A stretch of DNA of 64,000 nt from Sterolibacterium sp. GTDB lineage: Bacteria > Pseudomonadota > Gammaproteobacteria > Burkholderiales > Rhodocyclaceae. Under the pieces are notes generated by a model. That model searched no databases and was not told the DNA's origin. It saw only the letters and a program-made list of their open reading frames with translations. Below, in pieces: positions 43,576 to 53,663 of the stretch (position 1 is the first letter of the stretch; each line of letters begins with the position of its first letter). A program made the position numbers and the translations under genes. The stretch lies in NCBI GenBank assembly GCA_028713555.1, contig JAQTOA010000017.1:1-64000 (forward strand). The letters are read 5' to 3'.

Positions 43576-45216
43576 CTATCGGTTCAGGTCGCGATCGCCG
43601 CACCTGAACTGGTTGGCCGCGGCGCGCGTGCCGGAAGCCAACTCGTCCAGGTGACGGGCCGTATCGGCAGCCTCACGCGAGGCTGCGCTGCTTTCCTCCG
43701 ACATCTGGGCGATCTTCTCGACGTTCATCGCGATTTCGTTGCTCGCCACACTCTGCTCGCTGAGCGCGCCGGATATTTCGTTGACCGCTGCAATCACGCG
43801 CTGCGCGCTTTCGCTGATACCCAGTATCGAGGTGCTGGCATGCTGTGCCATAGCCACGCCTTGCCCCACCCGCTCCACGGCCAGATTCATGGTGCCCACC
43901 GCGCTCTGTGCGCTGGACTGAACTTCTCCAATCATACCGCTGATTTCGGTGGTGGCCTTGGCGGTGCGTTCCGCGAGTTTTCTCACTTCATCGGCCACCA
44001 CGGCGAATCCGCGCCCCTGCTCGCCGGCGCGCGCCGCCTCGATGGCGGCATTCAATGCCAGCAGGTTGGTCTGATCGGCCACCTCCTTGATGACCTTTAC
44101 GATGTTCGAGATTTTCTCCGAACTGTCGCCCATCCTTTGGATGGTTTCCGCCGCCTCGCCAACCGCCTGCGATATCTGCTGCATATCCGCTACCGTGCCT
44201 TGAATGATACGGTTGCCTTCCTGCGACATGTGGCCGGTTTCAGCGGTAGCGCTGCTCGCTTCCCTGGCGCTGTCGGAAACATGGCTGATGCTTACCGTCA
44301 TTTCCTCCACCGCCGCCGCCATCGCAGAGGCGGATTCGGACTGGGCTTCCATCGCTTGGGCCACCTGCGATGAACTTGATGCCATCTGCTGTGCCGCCGC
44401 CGCGACGCCTCCCGCATTTTCCTGCAACTTGCCGACCATCTTGCGCAGACTGGTCTGCATGCGCTGGGTTGCCGCCATCAAACTCTGCCGATCACCGGCG
44501 TTAACCCGGATTTCGGAAGTCAGGTCGCCCGCCGCGATTTTCTCCACCACCGCCTTGGCTTCGTCCGGCTCACCGCCCAGCGGGCCCGTCACGGACCGTA
44601 TGATCCAGATGGACAGCAGGAACGCAGCGACCGCCGCAATGACCAGGAAGACAATCAGCTGGAGACGCGCGGCGGAATAAGCGGCGCGCCCGGCATCCGC
44701 GGTTTCCTGAAGGATTTTCCCCTGAACCTGGATCAACTTGTTGGCCGCAGCCAGCAGCGCATCCAGCGCCGGGACGACTTCCGCCGAGATCACCTTGGAC
44801 GCCTCGGCCTCCTGGTTCGCTTCCAGCAACTTGGCCACATGGGAAAAGGCGGCGACGTAGATTTTTCGTTTCTCGCGAATCTCGTTGAGCGCAGCCTTGC
44901 CTTCCGGCTTGTAGAGCAGCTTGTCCAGTTCATCGAGCTTGGCCGTTATCGTCTGGACGTTGGCGGCGATTCTCTGCTTCACCGGGCCGCGATCCGCCGC
45001 ATGAAACAACAGGAAGGTTTCGCGCGCATTGGCGTTCATCAAATCGATCGCATCGTTAGCCAGCACGGTCTTCCGCCAATCCTTGGCGACGATGTGTTCC
45101 ATCATGCCGTTAACCGTGTCCAGCCGCGACAGGCCCAGCACCACCGAAATCAGCAGCATCAGGAAGAACACGCCGAAACCCAGCGCCAGCCGTTTTGCAA
45201 TCGTCATTTTGCCCAT
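43576..45216 (-). CDS. Methyl-accepting chemotaxis protein
   Basis: 546 residues. TM1 (about 11-30), a four-helix-bundle periplasmic domain, TM2 (about 187-207) and a HAMP-like linker ([20 protein letters not shown]) lead to a long signalling coiled coil. Its conserved hairpin tip reads [20 protein letters not shown], followed by [20 protein letters not shown]. No C-terminal methylesterase-docking pentapeptide is present. The sensor type suggests small-molecule or redox sensing, but the ligand is unknown. It lies in a run of c-di-GMP genes, 28 bp from the Cache-GGDEF-EAL gene, suggesting joint control of motility. No che genes are nearby. Confidence 0.93.
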   Translation of the reverse strand: MGKMTIAKRLALGFGVFFLMLLISVVLGLSRLDTVNGMMEHIVAKDWRKTVLANDAIDLMNANARETFLLFHAADRGPVKQRIAANVQTITAKLDELDKLLYKPEGKAALNEIREKRKIYVAAFSHVAKLLEANQEAEASKVISAEVVPALDALLAAANKLIQVQGKILQETADAGRAAYSAARLQLIVFLVIAAVAAFLLSIWIIRSVTGPLGGEPDEAKAVVEKIAAGDLTSEIRVNAGDRQSLMAATQRMQTSLRKMVGKLQENAGGVAAAAQQMASSSSQVAQAMEAQSESASAMAAAVEEMTVSISHVSDSAREASSATAETGHMSQEGNRIIQGTVADMQQISQAVGEAAETIQRMGDSSEKISNIVKVIKEVADQTNLLALNAAIEAARAGEQGRGFAVVADEVRKLAERTAKATTEISGMIGEVQSSAQSAVGTMNLAVERVGQGVAMAQHASTSILGISESAQRVIAAVNEISGALSEQSVASNEIAMNVEKIAQMSEESSAASREAADTARHLDELASGTRAAANQFRCGDRDLNR

Positions 45217-45244
45217 TTCACTTTTTCCTTTGGCGTTTGTTGCG

Positions 45245-48200
45245 TCAAATCACCAGGTTCGTCACCGAGTGTTCATTATGTTTCAGGAACTGCTCGAAGG
45301 CTTCGGCCGGCAGCGGGCGACTGAAATAATAGCCCTGTACCATGTCGCATTCGTGTTTCTGCAGGAAGGCGTATTGCTCCACGGTCTCGACGCCTTCGGC
45401 GACCACCTTGAGGTTCATGCTTTGGCCCAGGCCGATGACGGTCCTGGCAATCGTGGCGTCGTCCGGGTCGACCAGAATGTCGCGGACGAAGGATTGGTCG
45501 AGTTTGAGCACGTCGATCGGGAAACGCTTCAGGTAACTGAGGCTGGAAAAGCCGGTGCCGAAGTCATCGAGCGAAAGATGCAGACCAAGCGCCTTCAAGC
45601 CGCGCAATATGGCAATGGCATCCTCGATGTCATGCATCAGCATGCTCTCGGTGATTTCCAGTTCCAGACTGGCGGCATCCAGCTGGTTTTCCTCAAGCAA
45701 TGCCTTGACCCGACTGGTGAACTGTTTTTGCCGAAACTGCAACGCGGAGATATTCACGGCAACCCGCATCCCCGGCAGTCCTGCCGCCTGCCAGCGCTTG
45801 ATCTGTTCGCAGGCGCTGGCGAGTACCCAATCGCCGATGGGGATGATCAGGCCGGTTTCCTCGGCCAGGGGAATGAATTTTCCCGGCGGAACCATGCCCA
45901 GCGTCGGACTCTGCCAGCGGATCAGGGCTTCGGCGCCGACAATCCGGCCGCTGCGGATATCCACCTGCGGCTGGTAGTGCAGAACGAATTCCCGGTTCTC
46001 CAGGGCATGGCGCAAATTGCCTTCCAGCGTCAGGCGCTCCATCATGCGGGTATTCATATCGGCGGTGTAGAACCAGTAGCCGTCGCGCCCCTGTTCCTTG
46101 GCGCGGTACATGGCCGTATCGGCATAGCGCAGGAGATTTTCCGCACTGTCCCCGTCTTTCGGGAACAGACTGGCGCCCATGCTGCTGGTGATGTGGAGTT
46201 GCCTTCCGTCGACCAGCATCGGCCGGGCAATACTGTCGACGATACGCTGCAATACCCTCACCACATCCTGTTCGCCTTCGACACGATTGAGCACCAACAC
46301 GAACTCGTCGCCGCCCATGCGCGCCACCGTATCCCCCTCGCGCGCACAGCCGGCAAGGCGTCGCGCCACTTCCTTCACCACTTGATCCCCGGCCGCATGT
46401 CCGAGGCTGTCGTTGATGTATTTGAAGTGGTCCAGATCGACCAGCAGCACGGCAGCTGAATGGCCATAGCGGTGGCCACTGGCGATCGCCTGGCCAATCC
46501 GGTCCATCAGCAGGCCGCGATTGGCCAGTCCGGTCAGCACGTCGTGGGTGGCTTGGTGCTCGAGTTGCCCCTCGTACTCGATGCGGTCGCTGACGTCGCT
46601 GAGCACGCCGACGTAGTGCGAAATGGCTCCTTCGGCGTTGCGCACCACGCTGATCGCGAATTCATTCCAGAAACGACTGCCGTCCTTGCGTCGCGAAGGC
46701 ACCACCGCGCTACGTTTCTCCTCCTGATGCAGGGTGGCAGACAGATAATCGGACAAGGCGGTTTCTTCACGGCAACCCAACAAATGGAAAACGTCCTTGC
46801 CGAGGATTTCCGCTTCTTGATAGCCCGTCATTTGCTCGAATGCCGGATTGGCGAACACGATCGGGCGCTCCAGGGACTGCGCGGAGATGACGATGATGCC
46901 GTTGCTGCTGGCTTCGATGGCGCTGTTGCTGAGGTGCAAGGCCGCTTCTGCCTGCTTGCGTTCGGTGATGTCATTCTTGAGCGCGACAAAGTGGGTGATT
47001 TCCCCCAAGTGGTCGGTAATCGGCGCAATCCGTTCGCTTTCCCAGAACATTTCGCCTTTCCGGTTGCGGTTCAGCATCTCGCCGTTCCATTCCTGTCCGG
47101 AACTGATTCTTGCCCAGAGCGCCCGGTAGGTTTCGGCCGGAGTCAGGCCGGAACTCAAAATCCTGGGCGTTTTCCCGATCGCCTCTGCCGAGGTATACCC
47201 GCTCACTTCGGTGAATTTCGGATTGACATACTCGATGGCTCCGTTGCTATCGGTGATCACCACGCTGGCGGGGCTGTGCTCCACCGCCAGCGAGAGCATG
47301 CGCATCTGCGCTTCCGCGGCTTTGCGCTGGGTAATGTCTTCCTTGACGGTGATGAAATGGCTGATCTTGCCATCCTCTCCGATCAACGGTGAGATCGAAG
47401 TGTTTTCCCAGATCAATTCGCCGCTTTTCTTACGATTCAACAGTTCGCCCTGCCATTGGCGCCCGGCCAGTACCGTCTCCCAGAGCTCGCGATAAAACCC
47501 TGCCGGGGTCAGCCCCGATTTAAGAATCCTCGGGGTCCGTCCAAGAGCCTCCTCGGCGGTATATCCGGTGACTTCGGTGAATTTTGGATTGACGTATTCG
47601 ATGCGGCCCTGGACATCGGTGATCACCACGATCGCCGGACTTTGCTCCACGGCCTGGGCCAGCTTCTTGGTTTTCAGCGCCGCCTGTTCCAGCGCCACAA
47701 TATCCGCGCTGATCCGCTGCGCTTGCTCGACAAGCAGCTGTTGTTGGGCTCGCTGTTGCCGCCATGAGCGGCAAATCCACCGCCCCGACAAGAACGTGAC
47801 CAGAATGAAGAAGACAACCGCCGACGATGTCTTGACGGCTTCAATTCGCCATTCGGCAAGATATTCATCGACCGCCAGGCCGATCAGGATGTAGAAAGGA
47901 TAGCCTGAAACCTTGCGAAAGGACACGGTGCGCTGAATACTGTCGGCGGGGTAAGTGGAAATGACGGTACCGGTCTCCTGCCCCTCCAGCATCAGTTCTT
48001 TAACTTCAGGGAAAAACTCGTCGGTGCCAATTTCGCTGAGTTTGCTGTCCAGCATGGGATGCCGGGCAACCAACGCCAACGCCTGATTGCGCAAGGCGAC
48101 AGATCCGGAGCGCCCGACATCGATCTGCGCGAAGGTGTTGTTGATGTGCGCTATTGATACGTTGGCATAAACCACGCCGGCGAATGTTCCGTCTGGTCTG

Positions 48201-48748
48201 GTCAGCCGGCGGGAAATCGGGATCGCCCATTGATTATCGATGCGCGTCAGGAGCGGCTTGGCTAGCACCCGGCCGCCCTTGGTATTGTCGCGCTGGAGAA
48301 TAAAATACTCCCGGTCGGCGACGTTTACCTTGGAATCGGCGAGCACGCCGTTGCCATACCTGACCAGTCCATCCGCATCGGTTACCCTTAGGCTGCCAAT
48401 CTCCGGTACACGCGATTGCAGACGTTCAAGAAATTTATTGAGCGACTGTCTGTCGATCTCGCCTCCACCCGCCAATTGTCGGTTGACCTCGTCCACGACG
48501 CTAAGCAAGGCCAAATCTATCCTTTCAAAATCCCCCTGCAATTCTTCATCCACCAAACGGGCGATATTTCTGCTGGTCGCACCGGCGCGTTTCTGATGCT
48601 GCTGGTAACTTTCATACAGCGATAAGCCGCCCAGGGCAATCGCGAAGCCATTGATAAATACGATGCCCAGCACCAACAGCGTGCTGAACTGAATCTGCAA
48701 CGGTTTCGGGGTTGCGGGTGACGGCGACAAGTGAATGTCCGCGTTCAT
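45245..48748 (-). CDS. Cache-PAS(x3)-GGDEF-EAL membrane protein
   Basis: A large sensor of 1167 residues from ATG 48748 (GGAG 9 bp before). TM1 (about 22-42), a periplasmic double-Cache domain ([40 protein letters not shown]), TM2 (about 300-320), then three PAS domains; the first two share near-identical [20 protein letters not shown]-type segments. GGDEF ([15 protein letters not shown] inhibitory site) and EAL ([33 protein letters not shown]) are intact. Earlier in-frame starts reach 48835 but lack ribosome-binding sites. The ligand is unknown; Cache domains often bind amino or organic acids. Confidence 0.9.
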   Translation of the reverse strand: MNADIHLSPSPATPKPLQIQFSTLLVLGIVFINGFAIALGGLSLYESYQQHQKRAGATSRNIARLVDEELQGDFERIDLALLSVVDEVNRQLAGGGEIDRQSLNKFLERLQSRVPEIGSLRVTDADGLVRYGNGVLADSKVNVADREYFILQRDNTKGGRVLAKPLLTRIDNQWAIPISRRLTRPDGTFAGVVYANVSIAHINNTFAQIDVGRSGSVALRNQALALVARHPMLDSKLSEIGTDEFFPEVKELMLEGQETGTVISTYPADSIQRTVSFRKVSGYPFYILIGLAVDEYLAEWRIEAVKTSSAVVFFILVTFLSGRWICRSWRQQRAQQQLLVEQAQRISADIVALEQAALKTKKLAQAVEQSPAIVVITDVQGRIEYVNPKFTEVTGYTAEEALGRTPRILKSGLTPAGFYRELWETVLAGRQWQGELLNRKKSGELIWENTSISPLIGEDGKISHFITVKEDITQRKAAEAQMRMLSLAVEHSPASVVITDSNGAIEYVNPKFTEVSGYTSAEAIGKTPRILSSGLTPAETYRALWARISSGQEWNGEMLNRNRKGEMFWESERIAPITDHLGEITHFVALKNDITERKQAEAALHLSNSAIEASSNGIIVISAQSLERPIVFANPAFEQMTGYQEAEILGKDVFHLLGCREETALSDYLSATLHQEEKRSAVVPSRRKDGSRFWNEFAISVVRNAEGAISHYVGVLSDVSDRIEYEGQLEHQATHDVLTGLANRGLLMDRIGQAIASGHRYGHSAAVLLVDLDHFKYINDSLGHAAGDQVVKEVARRLAGCAREGDTVARMGGDEFVLVLNRVEGEQDVVRVLQRIVDSIARPMLVDGRQLHITSSMGASLFPKDGDSAENLLRYADTAMYRAKEQGRDGYWFYTADMNTRMMERLTLEGNLRHALENREFVLHYQPQVDIRSGRIVGAEALIRWQSPTLGMVPPGKFIPLAEETGLIIPIGDWVLASACEQIKRWQAAGLPGMRVAVNISALQFRQKQFTSRVKALLEENQLDAASLELEITESMLMHDIEDAIAILRGLKALGLHLSLDDFGTGFSSLSYLKRFPIDVLKLDQSFVRDILVDPDDATIARTVIGLGQSMNLKVVAEGVETVEQYAFLQKHECDMVQGYYFSRPLPAEAFEQFLKHNEHSVTNLVI

Positions 48749-48838
48749 CGAACGATGCTCCATGTATTTCTCATGAACGCCGTGCCCAAGGCGACGGCAA
48801 GGAATACCAGGCGATGGCTCCATACCAGCTTGCATATT

Positions 48839-49192
48839 TCAGACGATTGGTTCATTCCTGACAGCCTCCAGCAATGCGACAAATTCCATCGACTTATCAA
48901 AGAACCGATCGGCGCCTTCCGCCTGACATTGGCGCCGATGGAAAACATGGTTGGTAAACACAAACACCTGCGTCGCCGGAAAATCGCGCTTGGCGGTTCT
49001 CAGCACTTGCATCCCATCGCCGTCAGGCAAGTGGATGTCGAGGATCACGATGTCGGGAGGATCCAGGCGCAGTTGTTCCATGCCGGCGGCGAGCGTGGTT
49101 TTCTCCACGACATTGACGCGCGGAATGCCCGCCAGTAACTGGCACAGGCGCTGGCGAACTTCGCATGAGTCTTCGATAACCAGCAGGTTCAT
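48839..49192 (-). CDS. Single-domain response regulator
   Basis: 117 residues from ATG 49192 (MNLLVIEDSCEVRQRLCQLL), giving a compact receiver. The phospho-acceptor aspartate is in IVILDIHLPDGDGMQVL, followed by VFVFTNHVFHRR and the lysine in FFDKSMEF. No output domain. It is the first gene upstream of the Cache-PAS-GGDEF-EAL gene (90 bp apart), which may be its output partner. A 27-residue upstream extension is possible but contains His/Trp-rich, unlikely sequence. No cognate kinase is directly adjacent. Confidence 0.8.
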   Translation of the reverse strand: MNLLVIEDSCEVRQRLCQLLAGIPRVNVVEKTTLAAGMEQLRLDPPDIVILDIHLPDGDGMQVLRTAKRDFPATQVFVFTNHVFHRRQCQAEGADRFFDKSMEFVALLEAVRNEPIV

Positions 49193-49335
49193 ATTGTTAT
49201 GACATATTGCAAGGGGGTGGAGGTAATGCCAGCACGGGAATATTCGCGCAGCATGCCAAAGATTGCGCTGCAAATATGTCGGCGCCGGCCGATACTGACG
49301 TAAAGGCTTGCTTACGCATGTAGGAAAGCGCCTAC

Positions 49336-49370
49336 ACCCTAGCCTCTTCCTTCAAGGGAGAGGCTAGGGT
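49336..49370 (-). terminator. Strong hairpin at the end of the LuxR-type regulator gene
   Basis: ACCCTAGCCTCT and AGAGGCTAGGGT form a perfect 12-bp stem with an 11-base loop. The stem includes the stop codon of the regulator gene (49364-49366). Only short T-stretches follow, so it may be an intrinsic or assisted terminator. Confidence 0.65.
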
Positions 49371-50002
49371 GGCAATACTTGCGTTATGCCATGCTGAATG
49401 GCATAACGCACCAAGTCCGCATTATTGTCGATGGCGAGTTTTTGCATCAGCCGCATCTTGTAGGTACTGACGGTTTTGGGACTCAGGTGCAGCGTCGTGG
49501 CGATCTCGGAAACCTGCCGCCCCGATACCAGCAGCTGCATGATCTGAAACTCCCGTTCGGACAGCAGTTCATGCGGCGCCAGGCCGTGATCCTCCTTCAT
49601 GAACAGCAGGTCTTCGAGCAGGGCGGGTTCGACAAACCTGCCGCCGGCCGCCACTTTGCGAATGGCGGAGAGCAGGACTTCCGGATGGATATCCTTGGTC
49701 ACATAGCCGGAAGCCCCTGCCTTGATGGCGCGGCTGACGATCTGGCGTTCGTTGTTCATCGACAAAACCAGAATCGGCAGGGCCGGTTTCAGGTGACGCA
49801 CGCGCTGGATCAATTCGACGCCGCTGATGCCGGGCATCATCATGTCCAGCAGCAGGTCGAATTCCAGGTTCCGCACCAGGGCAATCATCTGGGCGCCATC
49901 GGTGGCTTCACCCGCAACCGCGATGTCGCTCGTCAAAGCGACAATTTGCTTGAGTCCGCCACGCATGATGGCATGGTCGTCGGCAATTACGAGGCGAATC
50001 AT
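49364..50002 (-). CDS. NarL/FixJ-type response regulator (LuxR family)
   Basis: 212 residues from ATG 50002, which overlaps the kinase stop by 4 bp. Receiver (IRLVIADDHAIMRGGLKQIV, aspartate region LLLDMMMPGISGVELI, lysine in YVTKDIHPE) plus a C-terminal LuxR helix-turn-helix (LSEREFQIMQLLVSGRQVSE, TLHLSPKTVSTYKMRLMQKL). It should bind DNA when phosphorylated by the adjacent kinase. An upstream start adds 55 residues inside the kinase gene and is rejected. Targets are unknown. Confidence 0.93.
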   Translation of the reverse strand: MIRLVIADDHAIMRGGLKQIVALTSDIAVAGEATDGAQMIALVRNLEFDLLLDMMMPGISGVELIQRVRHLKPALPILVLSMNNERQIVSRAIKAGASGYVTKDIHPEVLLSAIRKVAAGGRFVEPALLEDLLFMKEDHGLAPHELLSEREFQIMQLLVSGRQVSEIATTLHLSPKTVSTYKMRLMQKLAIDNNADLVRYAIQHGITQVLPP

Positions 50003-52416
50003 GGCGATTCTTTCCCGGGAAGCGGCAGTTCGATAAGAACCCGGGTTCCCCTGCCGTGGCCGCTGTCGATACTCAGCCTGCCGTTCAGTGCTGCCGCGCG
50101 TTCGTGCATGCCAAGCAATCCGAAACTTTTTCGCGCTTTCATTGCCGCGTGCGGATCGAAGCCGCAACCGTCGTCCTCGACGGTCAGCCTCAGATAGCCG
50201 TCACCGTTAATGAGCGAAATTGAAACATGGCGCGCCCGGGCATGGCGAGTCACGTTGGTCAGGGATTCCTGGGCAATGCGGAACAGCGACGTAGCCAGGG
50301 CATCCTCAAGCGCCAAGTCGGGTATCTGGCAAACAAATGCGCAGGGGATGCCGGTACGCCGGGAAAAATCCTCCGCCAGCCATTCCAAAGCGCCAACGAT
50401 GCCCGAGTCAAGCGCTGGCGGACGAAGGTTGCTGGTCACATGACGCACCACGCCGATCGTGCTTTCGATCAAGGCCAGCATTTCTTCGGTTTTGTCGAAC
50501 AGGCCGGGAACCTCGTCGAAACGCATCTGCAGCATGACGATATCCATCCTCAGCGCGGTCAGCAACTGGCCGAGTTCGTCATGGACTTCCCTGGCAATCC
50601 GTTTGCGCTCTTCTTCTCGCACACTATCGTCATAGATGGACAGCTGCCGCAACTGCTCGCGCGAGCCAATCAACTTTTGCTCGGCTGCCTTGCGTTCAGT
50701 GATATCGCGCACGATGGAAACGATCATCGGCTGCCCCTGCTGCATAAAAAGGCTGGCGCTGATCTCGACGGGTATCGATTTTCCATGCTTGGTCACATGG
50801 GCACGCTCGAAAACCAGATTCTGATTGGCGTTCAGTTGCTCGATGCTCGGCTTGATCCCGGCCTGGAAGTTCGGGGCGTCAATATCGGCCGGAGTCATCG
50901 TCAGCAATTCATCCCGGCTGTAGCCCAGGCGCTCGCAAGCCACCGCATTCACTTCGACAAAACAGTCAGGGCTTCCATCCGCTCGCAGACCATGCACAAA
51001 CACGGCGTCGCGGATGCTGCCGAATAATCCGCGGAAACGTTCCTCGCTCAAGCGCAACTCATTTTCCGCCCGCTTGTACCTCGATAAGTCGTTGAGCGTG
51101 ATCCGGCTCAGTTCATATTCGCCGCGGCCGTTCCTGAGCGCGGTAGCACTGACGATGGTCTGCGGCAGGAGCGTGCCGTCCTTGCGAACGAAATCAATCT
51201 CCAGGTCCTTGATCTGCCCGATGGCGAGAAAGCGGGGGAAAATGGCCTCAAATCTGGCCCGGCTCTCCGCGGTTAACAGATCTTGCAATTTCTTCTTGCC
51301 AATCACTTCCTCACGCGTATAGCCCAGCAGCTTCAATTCGGTATCGTTGATGCGAATAAAAGTGCCGTCCCGATCCAGGGAGTGGTAACCGCAGGGCGCG
51401 TTCTGATAAAGGTCCTCGATTTCGCCGAAGGAGTCTGTCAAAGCCGTTTCGGCACGCCTGCGCTCGAACACCCACCAGGCAAACACCAGGAGCAGCATGC
51501 CCAGCAACAGGGAGGAGTAACCGGCAATGGTGTCAAGCTGAGCGTAGGCTTCTGCGCGGTCGATCTTGGCAACGAGAAACCATGGCGTTCCGGCGACGCG
51601 AAGGCCGTAGGCCAGCGAGGGTATACCGCGGTAGTCGTTGGCTTCGAAAAAGCCATCCCCCTCGGCCATCAAACGGGCTGGAATAAAATTCGGCGTTGAC
51701 AAGTCGCGGCGGAGTTTCAATGCGGAATCGCCGAAATGCCGCAAGGTGTTGAGATAAACCACTTGTCCGCCTTCTCTGCGCAGCAGCAGGGTTTCGGCGG
51801 AGCGGCTGGTCCCTGGCCATTTTTGCAGCAGGGGAAACAGCGTTTCGCCGGGATTCATGCTGAGGTGGATGACCGCCAATGGCTGTTCCCGGGTTATGCC
51901 GCGCATCGGACTGAAGTAGCCCACGTGTATTATTGATGCGTTTCCGTCCTCGGCAAAATGCATGTCCTCGATGACCGGCTGGCCGAGTTTCGCGGCTTCC
52001 AGAACTTGAGCGCGTACCGTCGCCGATTCTCGATGAATCCCTGTCGGTAACAGCTGCCTGCCATCGACAGCGGAATGCAGGCTAACGAATCGGTAATGCG
52101 CTGTTCCTGGAAATTGCAATTGATCGACGATTCGGCCCGCCAATTCCCGGTTGCCTCCTCCAGGCTTAAGCCATTCCCGGAGGTCAAGCGAAAGCCGTTT
52201 GGTGCTTATCAATTGCGCATCGTCGCGTCGTTCAGCCAGCCACTGTTGGATTTGGTCATTCTTGAGGCCGGCGATAGCTTGCATGTCGCCTGCGATTTCT
52301 TGTCTCATCATCTGCCTGGCGGCGGCATAGGCATACCAACCGACCCCGCCCAGCGCCGCGGAGAAAAGCGCTATGGGCAGAACGACGGCAAGCCAGAAAT
52401 CGGTCCGCTTGCTCAA
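49999..52416 (-). CDS. NarX-type sensor histidine kinase with periplasmic sensor and two PAS domains
   Basis: 805 residues. TM1 (about 9-30), a periplasmic Cache-like sensor (about 40-300), TM2 (about 305-325), PAS 1 (about 345-460), PAS 2 (about 470-590), then HisKA_3 (REEERKRIAREVHDELGQLL, with the phospho-His in EVHDELGQ) and HATPase_c (RIAQESLTNVTRHARA, VEDDGCGFDP). This is the NarX/DegS branch of kinases and is paired by a 4-bp overlap with the LuxR-type regulator. Two TPR genes lie just upstream (5 bp). The signal is not known. Confidence 0.93.
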   Translation of the reverse strand: MSKRTDFWLAVVLPIALFSAALGGVGWYAYAAARQMMRQEIAGDMQAIAGLKNDQIQQWLAERRDDAQLISTKRLSLDLREWLKPGGGNRELAGRIVDQLQFPGTAHYRFVSLHSAVDGRQLLPTGIHRESATVRAQVLEAAKLGQPVIEDMHFAEDGNASIIHVGYFSPMRGITREQPLAVIHLSMNPGETLFPLLQKWPGTSRSAETLLLRREGGQVVYLNTLRHFGDSALKLRRDLSTPNFIPARLMAEGDGFFEANDYRGIPSLAYGLRVAGTPWFLVAKIDRAEAYAQLDTIAGYSSLLLGMLLLVFAWWVFERRRAETALTDSFGEIEDLYQNAPCGYHSLDRDGTFIRINDTELKLLGYTREEVIGKKKLQDLLTAESRARFEAIFPRFLAIGQIKDLEIDFVRKDGTLLPQTIVSATALRNGRGEYELSRITLNDLSRYKRAENELRLSEERFRGLFGSIRDAVFVHGLRADGSPDCFVEVNAVACERLGYSRDELLTMTPADIDAPNFQAGIKPSIEQLNANQNLVFERAHVTKHGKSIPVEISASLFMQQGQPMIVSIVRDITERKAAEQKLIGSREQLRQLSIYDDSVREEERKRIAREVHDELGQLLTALRMDIVMLQMRFDEVPGLFDKTEEMLALIESTIGVVRHVTSNLRPPALDSGIVGALEWLAEDFSRRTGIPCAFVCQIPDLALEDALATSLFRIAQESLTNVTRHARARHVSISLINGDGYLRLTVEDDGCGFDPHAAMKARKSFGLLGMHERAAALNGRLSIDSGHGRGTRVLIELPLPGKESP

Positions 52417-52421
52417 GCTGG

Positions 52422-52865
52422 CTATGGCCTCTTCAGGCGCCGCGCTTCCAGTTTGCGCTCAAAGACTGCCACGCGCGGCTGCTCGCGCCCAGACGCGCGC
52501 AGGACTTCGAGAAGGTGAGCCGCCCGGACCAGATCGCCCTCGTCAAGATAGAGTTCGCCGGCCTTCTCGAAATAGCCGAAAGCTTTCGCCGGCTCCCGGT
52601 CGGCATCGTAAGCGACCGCCAGCATTTTGTAAAAGCGCGCGTCACCCGGTCGCCGGGCCAAGGCTTGATGAAGATTGTCCAACGCCGCGGGGTAGTCCCC
52701 TTCGGAGAGGTAGCGCTCGGCCGTGCGCAACAACCTGTCATATTCCAGAACCCTTTCCTCCGCTGTCGCCACGGCAATCTGCCGCGTTGTAGCAGGTGAA
52801 GCGGCCCATGCCTGGCCGCCGCAGCAGATTGCCAACAGTCCCGCCATCGCGGCCATCAGTTTCAC
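52422..52865 (-). CDS. Small periplasmic TPR protein
   Basis: 147 residues with a signal peptide (LLAICCGGQAWA) and two or three TPR-like helix pairs (YPAALDNLHQALARRPGDAR, AFGYFEKAGELYLDEGDLVR). Likely periplasmic and protein-binding. A GTG start at 52865 overlaps the upstream stop by 4 bp (GTGA); an ATG 9 bp further in is an alternative. Its gene is only 5 bp upstream of the sensor kinase gene, so it may modulate that kinase (inference). Confidence 0.75.
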   Translation of the reverse strand: MKLMAAMAGLLAICCGGQAWAASPATTRQIAVATAEERVLEYDRLLRTAERYLSEGDYPAALDNLHQALARRPGDARFYKMLAVAYDADREPAKAFGYFEKAGELYLDEGDLVRAAHLLEVLRASGREQPRVAVFERKLEARRLKRP

Positions 52866-53587
52866 TTGCCCTTGCTCCCACTGTGTGTCCGCCCATCGAA
52901 CTGAGCAAGGTATTTCGATTTTGGATTGAGCGTTGCCAGCGTACGCATTGTCGAGTTCGCCGCAGTGATATCGCCCTCATCAAGAGCACAGACGGCGGCC
53001 CGATAATACTCCTCTTCCGCCTCGGCGGTGCCGCTTCCGGGCAGTCCCTGAGCGTACAGTTTCGCCAGTTCAAAATGCGGCGAGGGGTTGGCAGGATCGA
53101 TCTCGATCGCCTTGCGAAATTCCTTGACCGCGGCGGCGCTCAACTGCGCCGATTCTTTCTCGACCAGCAGTTGCCGCTCGATATCGGCCGTCTCGATCTT
53201 GCCGTGACTGCCGGCGAGTTCTTCCATGCGCTTGGCTTTGCGCTGGCTCGCGTCGTCGAGGAGCTTCAGCGCCTTGCGCTGATCGAGCATGCCGAGCAGC
53301 GTGTGCAGGGCAGAGGCGACCTGCTTGACCTTTTTCGTCTTGAGATTGGCATCGGCAATTTCCATCTCCGGGTTCTTCTTGAGATCGCCATCGAGATCGG
53401 CCAGGGCACGGGTAGTCAGTGCGATTCCGGCATCGACCCGCCAGTCGTGAAAGGCTTGATAGATGCCCGCGATAAGTTTCGCCGGTTCTTTGTCGATGGA
53501 AAGTTTGGACAAATCATCTGCCGCCTGCGCGGCAGATAGGGACAGCGAAAGTATGCCAATGATGATCGCTGCTAATCGTGTTTTCAT
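52862..53587 (-). CDS. Periplasmic TPR protein
   Basis: 241 residues with a signal peptide (IIIGILSLSLSAAQA) and a mainly helical body. A TPR-like region is visible near 150-215 (EFRKAIEIDPANPSPHFELA, EYYRAAVCALDEGDITAANS). It is the first gene of a four-gene operon with the second TPR protein, kinase and regulator. It begins 24 bp after the strong terminator of the octaheme cytochrome gene. Function unknown; probably a periplasmic scaffold or sensor accessory. Confidence 0.75.
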   Translation of the reverse strand: MKTRLAAIIIGILSLSLSAAQAADDLSKLSIDKEPAKLIAGIYQAFHDWRVDAGIALTTRALADLDGDLKKNPEMEIADANLKTKKVKQVASALHTLLGMLDQRKALKLLDDASQRKAKRMEELAGSHGKIETADIERQLLVEKESAQLSAAAVKEFRKAIEIDPANPSPHFELAKLYAQGLPGSGTAEAEEEYYRAAVCALDEGDITAANSTMRTLATLNPKSKYLAQFDGRTHSGSKGK

Positions 53588-53610
53588 ACTCGGAACTCCT
53601 CAATTAAAAA

Positions 53611-53640
53611 CGCCGCAGGGAGATTCGCCTCCCTGCGGCG
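53611..53640 (-). terminator. Rho-independent terminator of the octaheme cytochrome gene
   Basis: CGCCGCAGGGAG pairs perfectly with CTCCCTGCGGCG around a 6-base loop, and on the minus strand it is followed by TTTTTAATT. It sits 24 bp after the cytochrome stop codon. This is the clearest intrinsic terminator in the window. Confidence 0.93.
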
Positions 53641-53663
53641 CAACTACGGCGAATATTTTGCGC

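Noticed and set aside
53588-53663. Possible CRISPR-like repeat because of the repeated CGCCGCAGGGAG arms
   Set aside because: The two arms are inverted, not direct, and followed by a T-run, so this is an intrinsic terminator.
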